Below, one piece after another: positions 1-6,014 of a stretch of 6,014 nucleotides of DNA (position 1 is the first letter of the stretch; the number at the start of each line of letters is the position of its first letter). Made by a program: the position numbers and the translations under genes. Below the pieces are notes generated by a model that saw nothing but the letters and a program-made list of their open reading frames with translations, was not told the origin of the DNA and made no database searches. The DNA comes from an uncultured Eubacteriales bacterium (GTDB lineage: Bacteria; Bacillota; Clostridia; Lachnospirales; Lachnospiraceae): assembly GCA_900321915.1 (NCBI GenBank), contig ONXW01000179.1, positions 1-6,014 of the forward strand. Reading direction: 5' to 3'.

Positions 1-1690
1 ATGTTTTGAGACCGTAGCCTGGTACAAAACCCGCTTCGGCCGTCTGCGCGTAAAACTTGTCTGAAGTGCCGTCCCAGTATCCGATAACATAGTTTCCGTC
101 AAAGTTCTCCGTCACAGCGGCCTCTGTCATCCAGCAGATCGCGTACACGGAAAGGCTGTCCGTCTCAAATTCCACACGGCCGCTGCGGGTGCCCACGCTG
201 GCGCTGGCCTCCACCTCTTCCGAGGCGATATCCGATGCCGCGATATCCACAGCGTCCTTCGTCGTCAGTACATTTTCCCGGACTTCCTCCGCCAGAGGCA
301 GGTGCATAACCCGGATATCCTCCGCGTTCTTTGCCCCGATCTCCTCCGTCAGCACAGCGCTGTGATACCGGAAGGAAATCTTCACGGTGCCGTCCTCCGG
401 CTGCACTTCGACAGTGCGCCCGGTCTTTTCACCGTTCTCATCTGTCTCCTCCATGAGGAAAGCCACATCATAGAGAATCGCATTCTCTTCCGAGATGCTG
501 CTCTCCGTTTCCAGGGCATCCAGATAAGCCTGGTAATTATATCCGTCTGTATCGGCAGAAAGGCGCGTAACAGTAAGCTCCGCACTGTCAGGAACCGTAT
601 CCGGGTCCTTCATGGAAGCTGTCACTGTCAGGTTTCCGTCCTGCCATACATATTCTGTTTTCGTATTTACAGGGGCTGCGGGAATCAGGAGTTCCTCTTC
701 GACAGGTACTTCCTCTGCCTCTTCGAGAGCCTCTTCTTCCTCCTCTGCCTCTTCTTCCTCATCCTCCAGGATTCCGCAGTACCGGTCATGAAGCTCTTCC
801 ATATCAGCAAACCCGATAATGCGTTTGTCGCCGGCTCCGATCACGCCGATCTCCACGGAATCTTTCTCTGTGCTGTACAGGAATGCGAGGGTTCCGTTCC
901 CGGTCTCCTCCGGCCCCGCAAAGAGGATTCCTCCCAGCACGGCATTCTTCGGAAGGCTGTCCGGGGTGGCCAGCACGGATTCGGTTGCCTGTTTTTCTTT
1001 TCCTGTCCCCGCGTGGCCTGCGATAAATACCAGGTCCCCGGGAACCGGACGATAGGCGGGATCATCGCAAAACACCGTATAATCTTCGTCATTCCATTTC
1101 TGGAGCGCCCGTATCTCTTTTTTCAGGTCATCCTCCCGGGGAACCCCGTCCTCCGGAATCGAGGCTTCCTTCAGCATTTTCCGGAGGAACCTGCCGGAAG
1201 CGGCCCTTCCCTCTTTCTTTCCCTTTTTCAGGAAGTCCGACACGCGGGAGGCCGCTGCTTTCTCGTCATAATCAGTGAAAACATCATATCCGGAAACATT
1301 TCCGGAATCATCCGTTCCGGAGTTCGCAAGGTCGGAGGCAGTCGCCGCGTGAACACCCTTCTCCCCGCGCGAAAGCTCTGAGGAGGTAGCCTTACTCTCC
1401 TTATGCTCCGTCCTCTCCTCGTCGTCCAGCCCTGCGTGCGCATCAAACCATGCCCCCTTTGATACGGAGACAATATCTTCGTTCCAGTTCCGCGCAGCAT
1501 GAACCGCGGCGGAGCCTTCCCCGCCGTAACCGCCGAGATCATTTATCAGGGAAATCTCTCCCTCCGCGGAAAAAGCCATCATTACAGATGACATGGCCAG
1601 CACCACGGCAAGCATCAGTGATACCGCTGCGCGGAGTTTTCCCGGAATCCCTCTGTTCTGCTGTTTTCTCTTATATCTGTATCCGGTCAT
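1..1690 (-). CDS. Secreted surface protein with degenerate CHAP-like region, Glu-rich linker and beta-rich domain (3' end off window)
   Basis: The frame is open from ATG at 1690 to the window edge without a stop (563 visible residues), so the C terminus is missing. Residues 1-20 are basic and 21-40 hydrophobic (AAVSLMLAVVLAMSSVMMAF), a signal peptide with likely cleavage near residues 39-42. Residues 43-160 are polar and unrecognised. Residues about 163-297 resemble a CHAP/NlpC-type amidase fold: a helix ending in ASIPEDGVPR, then YRPVPGDLVF (213-222), then VLGGIL and NGTLAFLYSTE, ending in RIIGFAD. The expected catalytic Cys and His are not at their usual places, so I infer a non-catalytic domain. 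A Glu-rich linker spans about 308-333. Residues about 340-520 (DGNLTVTASM, GYNYQAYLDAL, DSLSVYAIC) match a domain style I associate with large Lachnospiraceae surface proteins, but I cannot name the family. The likely place of action is the cell surface. It has its own promoter and RBS. Substrate and function are unknown. Confidence 0.85.
   Translation of the reverse strand, partial: MTGYRYKRKQQNRGIPGKLRAAVSLMLAVVLAMSSVMMAFSAEGEISLINDLGGYGGEGSAAVHAARNWNEDIVSVSKGAWFDAHAGLDDEERTEHKESKATSSELSRGEKGVHAATASDLANSGTDDSGNVSGYDVFTDYDEKAAASRVSDFLKKGKKEGRAASGRFLRKMLKEASIPEDGVPREDDLKKEIRALQKWNDEDYTVFCDDPAYRPVPGDLVFIAGHAGTGKEKQATESVLATPDSLPKNAVLGGILFAGPEETGNGTLAFLYSTEKDSVEIGVIGAGDKRIIGFADMEELHDRYCGILEDEEEEAEEEEEALEEAEEVPVEEELLIPAAPVNTKTEYVWQDGNLTVTASMKDPDTVPDSAELTVTRLSADTDGYNYQAYLDALETESSISEENAILYDVAFLMEETDENGEKTGRTVEVQPEDGTVKISFRYHSAVLTEEIGAKNAEDIRVMHLPLAEEVRENVLTTKDAVDIAASDIASEEVEASASVGTRSGRVEFETDSLSVYAICWMTEAAVTENFDGNYVIGYWDGTSDKFYAQTAEAGFVPGYGLKT
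692..769 (-). other. Glu-rich low-complexity linker in the surface protein
   Basis: Residues about 308-333 of the surface protein are almost entirely Glu with scattered Ala, Leu, Val and Pro. On the plus strand this appears as a run of CTC/TTC codons. It lies between the CHAP-like region and the beta-rich domain and probably acts as a flexible or extended spacer. Such coding repeats can change length by slippage, but only one allele is visible here. Confidence 0.75.
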
Positions 1691-1697
1691 TCTATCA

Positions 1698-1704
1698 CTT
1701 CCTT
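1698..1704 (-). promoter_or_regulatory. Ribosome binding site of the surface-protein gene
   Basis: The minus strand reads AAGGAAG followed by 7 bases and the ATG at 1690. This good Shine-Dalgarno match supports the start, together with the basic and hydrophobic signal peptide that begins immediately after it. Confidence 0.8.
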
Positions 1705-1824
1705 AAACAATTCAGACAAATCCCAATATATCAAAAATAAGCCTGCCAGTCAGTTCTCTAAATATTCAGACAGAAAATAAAGTGAAATCGTCACATAAAT
1801 CAAGACCCAAAATGAAGTATATTA

Positions 1825-1853
1825 ATTATACTCCGCTTCCCGCAAAAATGCAA
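1825..1853 (-). promoter_or_regulatory. Sigma-A-like promoter of the surface-protein gene
   Basis: On the minus strand a TTGCAT -35 box (1848-1853) is followed by exactly 17 bases and a perfect TATAAT -10 box (1825-1830). Transcription should begin near 1818, giving a leader of about 128 bases. The -35 box matches consensus at only about half its positions, so an activator could help. Its first bases overlap the U tract of the upstream terminator. The rest of the leader (1691-1818) is AT-rich with only weak short inverted repeats; I recognise no riboswitch in it. Confidence 0.75.
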
Positions 1854-1904
1854 AAAAGACCGTCTTTTCAGGGCGTAATATTACCGCCCTGTAAGACAGT
1901 CTTT
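1851..1904 (-). terminator. Rho-independent terminator after the L,D-transpeptidase gene
   Basis: Three paired segments form a long imperfect hairpin: 1855-1860 with 1899-1904 (AAAGAC/GTCTTT), 1862-1866 with 1893-1897 (GTCTT/AAGAC), and 1869-1875 with 1885-1891 (CAGGGCG/CGCCCTG). That is about 18 pairs with small internal mismatches and a 9-base loop. On the minus strand the stem runs into six consecutive T residues (1852-1857). It lies about 35 bases after the transpeptidase stop. T-rich sequence also flanks the other side, so it could work in both directions. Confidence 0.85.
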
Positions 1905-1939
1905 CTGTTTTTCATAAACAATCACCCGGAAAACGGGTT

Positions 1940-3856
1940 TTACATGCCGGGGCCGCCGGTTCCGGGCTGGGCTACGCCGCTCTGGTCACCGCCGGGTACC
2001 ACGACGACATTGCCGGAATCCGGAGCTGCGACAGGCGCATCCGTTCCCGCGCCGCCCGGCGCCGCGGGTGCGGGCTCAGCTGCGGGCTGAGGTGCCGCTT
2101 CAGGCGCTGCAGGCTGCGGTGCCGCTTCTGTCGCTGCGGGCTGGGGTGCCGCTTCCGTCGCTGCGGGCTGGGGGGCCGCCTCTGTGGCAGGCGCCGCCGG
2201 GCTCGTTGCTGCCGCACCCGGACCTTCCGCCGCCGGACCGCTGGTGTCTCCTGCAGGACCTGCAGGCTGGGCCACCGCCTCGGTGGTCTCCGGAAGAGTC
2301 ACTTCCGGAACAGCCGGCTGCGTCACCGCTGGTGCTGCCGGTGCGGAGGAGCCGGACTTCCGCCCGGATCCGGTGGAGCTGTGGCAGACTACCACGCATC
2401 CCTGGTCGATCATGCCGTAAAGTTCCTTCGCCTTGCTGGGAGGCATGTTGATGCATCCGTGGGAACCGTTTGTCTTGTAAATGGTGCCGCCGAAGGATCC
2501 CCTCCAGTTGGCGTCATGGAATCCGATACCGTTGTTGAACGGCATCCAGTAGCTGACCGGGGTCGAATAGCCCTGTCCCCGGAGGGTGGCGTTCCGCTGC
2601 TTGTAAGCCACGGCGTACACGCCGTTGGGCGTCCCCATGCCGCGGGAAGTGTTGCCTGACACGAAATCAGACTCCAGGGCAAGCTTTCCGTCCTTATAGT
2701 AATACAGGTGCTGTTCTCCGAGATTTACTTCCACGTAGGTGTTTCCGATGCCGGAGTTCTCGCGGGTCGCCGCCGTCTGCTTGTAGATCGGCTCGCGCTC
2801 CACGTCTTCTCCTGCCTGGACCAGCGCGACGAGCTGGGCTGTCTCATCCTTCTGGTTGATCCGCCATCCGTAGGTTCCGCCCTTGACCTCCACGGTGTTT
2901 CCGCCGGTGGTCTTGAACTGCTTTATCCCGCCGTAGGTGTCGTGGCGCTCGGCCAGGCCTTTCACGTACTCTTCCACCATGGCCTCATTGACGGTGACGT
3001 TCCCCGCATCGTCAAAGCCGACCCATTTGTGGATCTCATCGCCGTTCAGGACCTCGGTCTCATCGCCGAACTTATATGTGATATTCATCACGCATGCCTT
3101 GTTCAGGCGGTCCACAGTCGCGTTAAGCCCGGGGTCATCCTGCCGGATGGCCGCTTCCCGGTACACGCCGGCCTCGTCCATATTGAGGACAGGCTGCAGG
3201 TTCAGCATGGCATTGTACGCCGCTTCCTGAAGCTTTGCCTCATCGACGGCCGTTCCCCTGGTCTCCGGGATAACCTTGTATCCCTCGCCGTTGATATAAT
3301 CCGAAATATACGCGTTCTCCGGCATCACCTGCGCGCTTTTTTCCATACAGGCCAGTGTGCCGATCTCCCGGTACAGTGCCGACTCATCAAAATCAATCAC
3401 TGTATCGATGGTAAAGGATTCCGGATTCTTTTTCCGCTTGAGCCAGGTGTATTTATTCTGCTCCGCCAGGAGCTTCTCGATGCTCCCGTCAAAAACAGTT
3501 TTGATCCCTACCGCATTGCCCGCGATCTCCTCTGTATTCCCGTCCCTCTCTTCCAGTGTCAGGCGATACTGCTCAGCCCCCTGGTTGATGAGGTTCTTCA
3601 CTTCCTCCACAGGTTTCTCCGAAGCGTCCACACCGTTGATGACGGTGCCCGGCAGGAAAACACTGTTGTACTTCTGTGCCATCGCGGCGTAAATGCCGCC
3701 GGTACCCACGGCGCCGACGAGCAGCGCGCAGCCAAGGATTTTGAGCACCTTCCCGGCGCTTCCGTCGCTCTCTCCCGGCTTTCTCGCACGGCTCCTTCCG
3801 CGCCCCTCCGCGGGCGGATTCTCCGCGGGATTCATCTTCTCCTGATCTTCAGCCAT
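1940..3856 (-). CDS. Membrane-anchored L,D-transpeptidase (YkuD domain) with Pro/Ala-rich C-terminal tail
   Basis: 638 residues. A charged cytoplasmic N terminus (1-36) precedes one membrane segment (about 37-59, VLKILGCALLVGAVGTGGIY), placing the rest outside the cell. Two PG_binding_4-like regions follow, at about 73-215 (begins INGVDASEKPVEEV) and about 245-358 (GDEIHKWVGF, GGTYGWRIN). The YkuD domain spans about 371-492, with His447 in GFHDANW and the SHGCIN motif at 465-470; Cys468 should be the nucleophile. Family knowledge: such enzymes form 3-3 peptidoglycan cross-links or attach substituents to meso-diaminopimelate, and are insensitive to most beta-lactams except carbapenems and penems. 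The tail (about 497-638) is Pro/Ala-rich and includes four 9-residue repeats; most relatives end soon after the catalytic domain. The gene has its own promoter and terminator, so it is a single-gene unit. Start: ATG at 3856, with GGAGG 13 bases upstream, which is longer than usual. The general enzyme class is near certain; the exact role is not. Confidence 0.95.
   Translation of the reverse strand: MAEDQEKMNPAENPPAEGRGRSRARKPGESDGSAGKVLKILGCALLVGAVGTGGIYAAMAQKYNSVFLPGTVINGVDASEKPVEEVKNLINQGAEQYRLTLEERDGNTEEIAGNAVGIKTVFDGSIEKLLAEQNKYTWLKRKKNPESFTIDTVIDFDESALYREIGTLACMEKSAQVMPENAYISDYINGEGYKVIPETRGTAVDEAKLQEAAYNAMLNLQPVLNMDEAGVYREAAIRQDDPGLNATVDRLNKACVMNITYKFGDETEVLNGDEIHKWVGFDDAGNVTVNEAMVEEYVKGLAERHDTYGGIKQFKTTGGNTVEVKGGTYGWRINQKDETAQLVALVQAGEDVEREPIYKQTAATRENSGIGNTYVEVNLGEQHLYYYKDGKLALESDFVSGNTSRGMGTPNGVYAVAYKQRNATLRGQGYSTPVSYWMPFNNGIGFHDANWRGSFGGTIYKTNGSHGCINMPPSKAKELYGMIDQGCVVVCHSSTGSGRKSGSSAPAAPAVTQPAVPEVTLPETTEAVAQPAGPAGDTSGPAAEGPGAAATSPAAPATEAAPQPAATEAAPQPAATEAAPQPAAPEAAPQPAAEPAPAAPGGAGTDAPVAAPDSGNVVVVPGGDQSGVAQPGTGGPGM
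2078..2185 (-). repeat. Four tandem 27-bp repeats encoding a 9-residue Pro/Ala/Gln unit
   Basis: Residues 558-593 of the transpeptidase read as TEAAPQPAA three times and PEAAPQPAA once, in frame. On the plus strand, units containing GCTGCGGGCTGGGGTGCCGC are visible. The DNA copies are close but not identical, so the array is somewhat diverged. Because the unit is a multiple of three, copy-number changes would alter tail length without breaking the frame. Confidence 0.92.
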
Positions 3857-3869
3857 ATTGCCAATCTAT

Positions 3870-3874
3870 CCTCC
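3870..3874 (-). promoter_or_regulatory. Ribosome binding site of the L,D-transpeptidase gene
   Basis: The minus strand reads GGAGG, then ATAGATTGGCAAT, then ATG. The 13-base spacing is longer than the usual 5-9. The nearer TTG (3862-3864) is out of frame, and the only closer in-frame candidate is a rare ATT, so ATG at 3856 remains the best start. The next in-frame ATG (residue 8) has AGGAG only 3 bases upstream. Confidence 0.65.
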
Positions 3875-3911
3875 AAACCCAATAACCGTTTAATACCATA
3901 CAATCGGTTTC

Positions 3912-3940
3912 ATTTTACAGAACCCGATCCTAATAGTCAA
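3912..3940 (-). promoter_or_regulatory. Sigma-A-like promoter of the L,D-transpeptidase gene
   Basis: On the minus strand, TTGACT (3935-3940) is followed by 17 bases and TAAAAT (3912-3917). Each box has five of six consensus bases with ideal spacing. Transcription should begin near 3905, giving a leader of about 49 bases. It lies downstream of the dnaJ terminator, supporting separate expression from the chaperone genes. Confidence 0.85.
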
Positions 3941-3990
3941 CAGCGCAACTCCTACGATTATCTTAACAATCTCCGAATCTTCCCACCAGA

Positions 3991-4016
3991 AAAGACGCAG
4001 CAGCCGCTGCGTCTTT
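3991..4016 (-). terminator. Terminator hairpin after dnaJ
   Basis: A perfect 11-bp inverted repeat (AAAGACGCAGC with GCTGCGTCTTT) surrounds a 4-base loop and starts 5 bases after the dnaJ stop. On the minus strand it is followed by TTCTGG. The T run is short and lies mostly within the stem, so termination may be incomplete despite the strong stem. Confidence 0.78.
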
Positions 4017-4021
4017 CCCCT

Positions 4022-5167
4022 TTATTTGAACAATCCTTTTTTCTTTGTCTTTTCGGTCTCGGTCCCGTTCATCGCCGCTTCATACGCGCGCAGCGCTTCC
4101 TTCTGGCGCTCGTTCATGCGGGTGGGTACCTGTACCACCAGGGTCACGTAGTGATCGCCCCGGATCTGCGGATTGCGCAGGGACGGGACGCCTTTCCCCT
4201 TGAGACGCACCTTAGTATCCGTCTGGGTTCCCGGCTTCACCTCATACTCCACCTCGCCGTCCACCGTCTTAATGCGGATGGGACCGCCAAGGGCCGCCGT
4301 CGCGAAGGATACCGGCACAGTGGAGAAGATGGTCGTATCCTGGCGCCGGAATACCGGGTGCGGGGATACAATGACCTCCACCAGGAGGTCTCCCCTGGGC
4401 CCGCCGTTCAGACCGGGTTCGCCGTTGCCGCGGTCGCGCAGGCTCTGGCCGTTGTCGATTCCCGCGGGGATCGTTACCTTGATGGTCTTCTTCTTTGTGA
4501 TGTATCCGGTGCCGTAGCAGTCCGGGCACCTGTCCTTTATCACCTTTCCGGTGCCTCCGCAGTCCGGGCAGGTCTGCACATTCTGCACCTGGCCGAAGAA
4601 GGACTGCTGGGTGTAGACAATCCTGCCCTTTCCTCCGCACTTCGTACAGGTCTGCGGGCTTGTTCCCGGCTTTGCCCCCGTACCGCCGCACTTCGGGCAG
4701 GTTTCCTTCAGGTTCAGCGTAAGGTCCTTCTCACAGCCCTTGATGGCTTCCTCAAAGGTGATGCGCACACTGGTCCTGACATTGTCGCCCCTCTGCGGCG
4801 CGTTGGAATTCCGGGTGCTCCTGGTCCTTCCGCCGCCGAACAGGTCGCCGAAGATATCCCCGAAGATATCGCCCATATCCGCGCTGTTAAAGTCAAAGCC
4901 GCCGAAGCCGCCTGCGCCGCCGCCACCGCCGGCTGCGCCGTCAAACGCGGCGTGGCCGAACTGGTCATACATTCTTCTCTTTTCCGGATCACTCAGCACG
5001 GAGTAGGCCTCGGAAGCTTCCTTGAACTTCTCCGCCGCTTCCTCGCTGGGATTGACATCCGGATGGTATTTTTTCGCGAGCGCCCTGTACGCTTTCTTCA
5101 GGGCCGCGTCATCTGCATCCTTTGGAACGCCCAAGACCTCGTAATAATCTCTCTTGCTTTCAGGCAT
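4022..5167 (-). CDS. dnaJ: Chaperone protein DnaJ (Hsp40), complete
   Basis: 381 residues, a normal length for a class I (type A) DnaJ. It delivers unfolded proteins to DnaK and stimulates DnaK ATPase in the cytosol. The J domain covers about 6-70, with HPD at 35-37, the motif needed to activate Hsp70. A Gly/Phe-rich linker spans about 72-113 ([14 protein letters not shown] at 100-113). Four zinc-binding motifs are intact: CPKCGGTG (157), CTKCGGKG (174), CPDCGGTG (200) and CPDCYGTG (214). By family structure, motifs 1 and 4 bind one zinc and motifs 2 and 3 the other. The C-terminal substrate-binding domains follow (about 226-350), with a Lys-rich end. The start is supported by GGAGG 9 bases upstream of ATG. 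It lies 107 bases after dnaK on the same strand and is probably in the same operon. A hairpin terminator follows at once. No key residue is missing. Confidence 0.98.
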   Translation of the reverse strand: MPESKRDYYEVLGVPKDADDAALKKAYRALAKKYHPDVNPSEEAAEKFKEASEAYSVLSDPEKRRMYDQFGHAAFDGAAGGGGGAGGFGGFDFNSADMGDIFGDIFGDLFGGGRTRSTRNSNAPQRGDNVRTSVRITFEEAIKGCEKDLTLNLKETCPKCGGTGAKPGTSPQTCTKCGGKGRIVYTQQSFFGQVQNVQTCPDCGGTGKVIKDRCPDCYGTGYITKKKTIKVTIPAGIDNGQSLRDRGNGEPGLNGGPRGDLLVEVIVSPHPVFRRQDTTIFSTVPVSFATAALGGPIRIKTVDGEVEYEVKPGTQTDTKVRLKGKGVPSLRNPQIRGDHYVTLVVQVPTRMNERQKEALRAYEAAMNGTETEKTKKKGLFK

Positions 5168-5176
5168 GATCCAAAT

Positions 5177-5181
5177 CCTCC
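5177..5181 (-). promoter_or_regulatory. Ribosome binding site of dnaJ
   Basis: The minus strand reads GGAGG with 9 bases (ATTTGGATC) before ATG at 5167. This fixes the start, which also matches the usual start of DnaJ just before the [10 protein letters not shown] segment. Confidence 0.85.
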
Positions 5182-5212
5182 ATAACTATAGCAGTCTGAT
5201 ATATCGCAGAAT

Positions 5213-5250
5213 TGGATGGCAGCGGGGCAGCTGCCCCGGTCCGCCATCCA
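5213..5250 (-). other. Strong hairpin in the dnaK-dnaJ intergenic region, no U tract
   Basis: An outer 8-bp stem (TGGATGGC 5213-5220 with GCCATCCA 5243-5250) encloses a perfect palindrome GGGGCAGCTGCCCC (5224-5237), separated by small internal loops. On the minus strand it is followed by ATTCTGCGATATATC, which has no T run, so it is not a standard terminator. It could be a site of RNA processing or mRNA stabilisation, or a partial attenuator that lowers dnaJ relative to dnaK. The structure is seen; the role is inferred. Confidence 0.7.
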
Positions 5251-5274
5251 TCCCGCAGTACTATTTTACGGTTA

Positions 5275-6014
5275 TCAGACTTCCCTGAAGTCACCGTCAA
5301 CAACATTGTCATCGTTCGGTGCGCCGGCGCCTGCCTGGGAACCCATATCCGGGCCCGGGCCTGCCTGCTGCGCACCCTGTGCCTGCTCATAAACCTTGGT
5401 GAACAGGGCCTGCGCGCTGTTCATCAGCTTCTCCTTCGCGCTCTTGATCTCTTCGACCTGCGCATCGGTCATCTGGTCCGCCGGCGCTTTGCCGAGAGCG
5501 TCCTTCAGTGCCTGGAGATCCGCTTCCACAGCGGTCTTGTCGCCGTCACCCAGCTTGTCGCCCACCTGCTTCAGGGCATCCTCTGTCTGGAATACCATGG
5601 CATCGGCTTCATTTCTCGCATCAATGCCTTCTTTTCTCTTCTTATCCTGCGCCTCAAACTCTGCGGCTTCCTTCACAGCCTTCTCGATATCGGAGTCGGA
5701 CATGTTGGAACCGGAAGTGATGGTGATGTGCTGCTCCTTGCCGGTGCCGAGGTCCTTAGCGGATACATTCACGATGCCGTTGGCATCGATATCGAAGGTA
5801 ACTTCAATCTTCGGAACGCCTCTCCGTGCCGGAAGGATACCGTCCAGACGGAAGGTTCCGAGGGTCTTGTTGTCTCTGGCGAACTGTCTCTCGCCCTGTA
5901 CGACATGGATATCCACGGCCGACTGGTTATCCTCCGCGGTGGAGAATACCTGGCTCTTCTTGGTCGGGATAGTGGTATTTCTCTCGATCAGCTTGGTGGC
6001 TACGCCGCCCAGGG
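5275..6014 (-). CDS. dnaK: Chaperone protein DnaK (Hsp70), C-terminal part; start off window
   Basis: The frame enters from the right edge and ends at TGA (5275-5277), giving the last 245 residues. It reads through the edge as [20 protein letters not shown] followed by [10 protein letters not shown], the classic start of the Hsp70 substrate-binding beta domain. [10 protein letters not shown] and [17 protein letters not shown] follow, then the helical lid (about the next 110 residues) and a Gly/Gln/Ala-rich tail ending [12 protein letters not shown], a usual DnaK ending. The ATPase domain lies outside the window. DnaK binds exposed hydrophobic peptides in an ATP cycle driven by DnaJ and GrpE. 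A GTG codon at 5916 is an internal Val, not a start. Heat-shock control by HrcA at a CIRCE element is common in this phylum, but any such site would be upstream and is not visible. Confidence 0.98.
   Translation of the reverse strand, partial: LGGVATKLIERNTTIPTKKSQVFSTAEDNQSAVDIHVVQGERQFARDNKTLGTFRLDGILPARRGVPKIEVTFDIDANGIVNVSAKDLGTGKEQHITITSGSNMSDSDIEKAVKEAAEFEAQDKKRKEGIDARNEADAMVFQTEDALKQVGDKLGDGDKTAVEADLQALKDALGKAPADQMTDAQVEEIKSAKEKLMNSAQALFTKVYEQAQGAQQAGPGPDMGSQAGAGAPNDDNVVDGDFREV

Noticed and set aside
302..1381. A 359-codon open frame on the plus strand
   Set aside because: It mirrors the surface-protein gene, whose minus-strand frame is continuous with a signal peptide, RBS and promoter. 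The plus-strand product is a Leu/Phe/Arg-rich shadow with no family signal.
1924..1938. A 5-bp inverted repeat (ACCCG/CGGGT) just after the transpeptidase stop
   Set aside because: It is short and has no T run on the minus strand. The long hairpin at 1855-1904 is a far better terminator.
2708..5185. An 825-codon open frame on the plus strand, antisense to dnaJ and much of the transpeptidase gene
   Set aside because: It lies opposite two well-supported genes, crosses their intergenic region, has no recognisable domain, and is best explained by GC-rich codon use leaving the opposite strand free of stops.
5185..5190. A TATAGT sequence upstream of dnaJ as a possible -10 box
   Set aside because: No acceptable -35 box lies 16-18 bases upstream, and the transcript would begin in or next to the Shine-Dalgarno site. 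Co-transcription with dnaK is the simpler reading.
5275..5916. A separate short gene starting at the GTG at 5916
   Set aside because: The same frame continues upstream to the window edge with clear DnaK sequence, so this GTG is an internal valine codon.
5168..6014. A CIRCE element (HrcA operator) near the chaperone genes
   Set aside because: The TTAGCACTC / GAGTGCTAA inverted repeat was not seen in this part. Such a site would normally be upstream of the first gene of the operon, outside the window.

Overview
The window looks like a stretch of chromosome from a moderately GC-rich Gram-positive anaerobe of the Clostridia, most likely Lachnospiraceae or a close relative. Supporting signs are GGAGG-type ribosome binding sites, sigma-A-like promoters, a single-pass L,D-transpeptidase with tandem peptidoglycan-binding repeats, and a secreted surface protein of a style common in gut Clostridia. 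The family-level placement is an inference from protein style, not a measured result. All four genes are on the minus strand, so transcription runs from high to low coordinates.

Layout in transcription order. (1) The 3' part of dnaK (Hsp70; start beyond the right edge), ending at 5275. (2) A 107-base gap with a strong hairpin that lacks a U tract, then dnaJ (4022-5167), probably co-transcribed with dnaK; a compact hairpin terminator lies 5 bases after its stop. (3) An independent unit: a sigma-A-like promoter (TTGACT, 17 bp, TAAAAT), then a 638-residue membrane-anchored L,D-transpeptidase (1940-3856) with an unusual Pro/Ala-rich tail of about 142 residues containing four 9-residue repeats. 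It ends in a long hairpin terminator. (4) The U tract of that terminator runs into the -35 box of the next promoter (TTGCAT, 17 bp, TATAAT). A leader of about 128 bases follows, then a secreted surface protein (start 1690) that runs off the left edge with 563 residues visible. Its reading frame is uninterrupted, and it has a signal peptide, a region resembling a CHAP/NlpC-like amidase fold without the expected catalytic residues, a Glu-rich linker, and a beta-rich domain of a type seen in large clostridial surface proteins.

Functionally, DnaK and DnaJ form the cytosolic Hsp70 folding machine; hrcA and grpE would be expected beyond the right edge. The transpeptidase makes 3-3 cross-links or attaches groups to peptidoglycan outside the membrane. 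The surface protein may sit in the same wall, but the separate promoters and terminators indicate three independently expressed units. I see no RNA genes, CRISPR arrays, insertion sequences or phage genes, and no clear undescribed system. The points most worth a second look are the degenerate amidase-like domain, the repeat tail on the transpeptidase, the terminator/promoter overlap with its twin AAGAC-N-GTCTT palindromes, and the dnaK-dnaJ hairpin.
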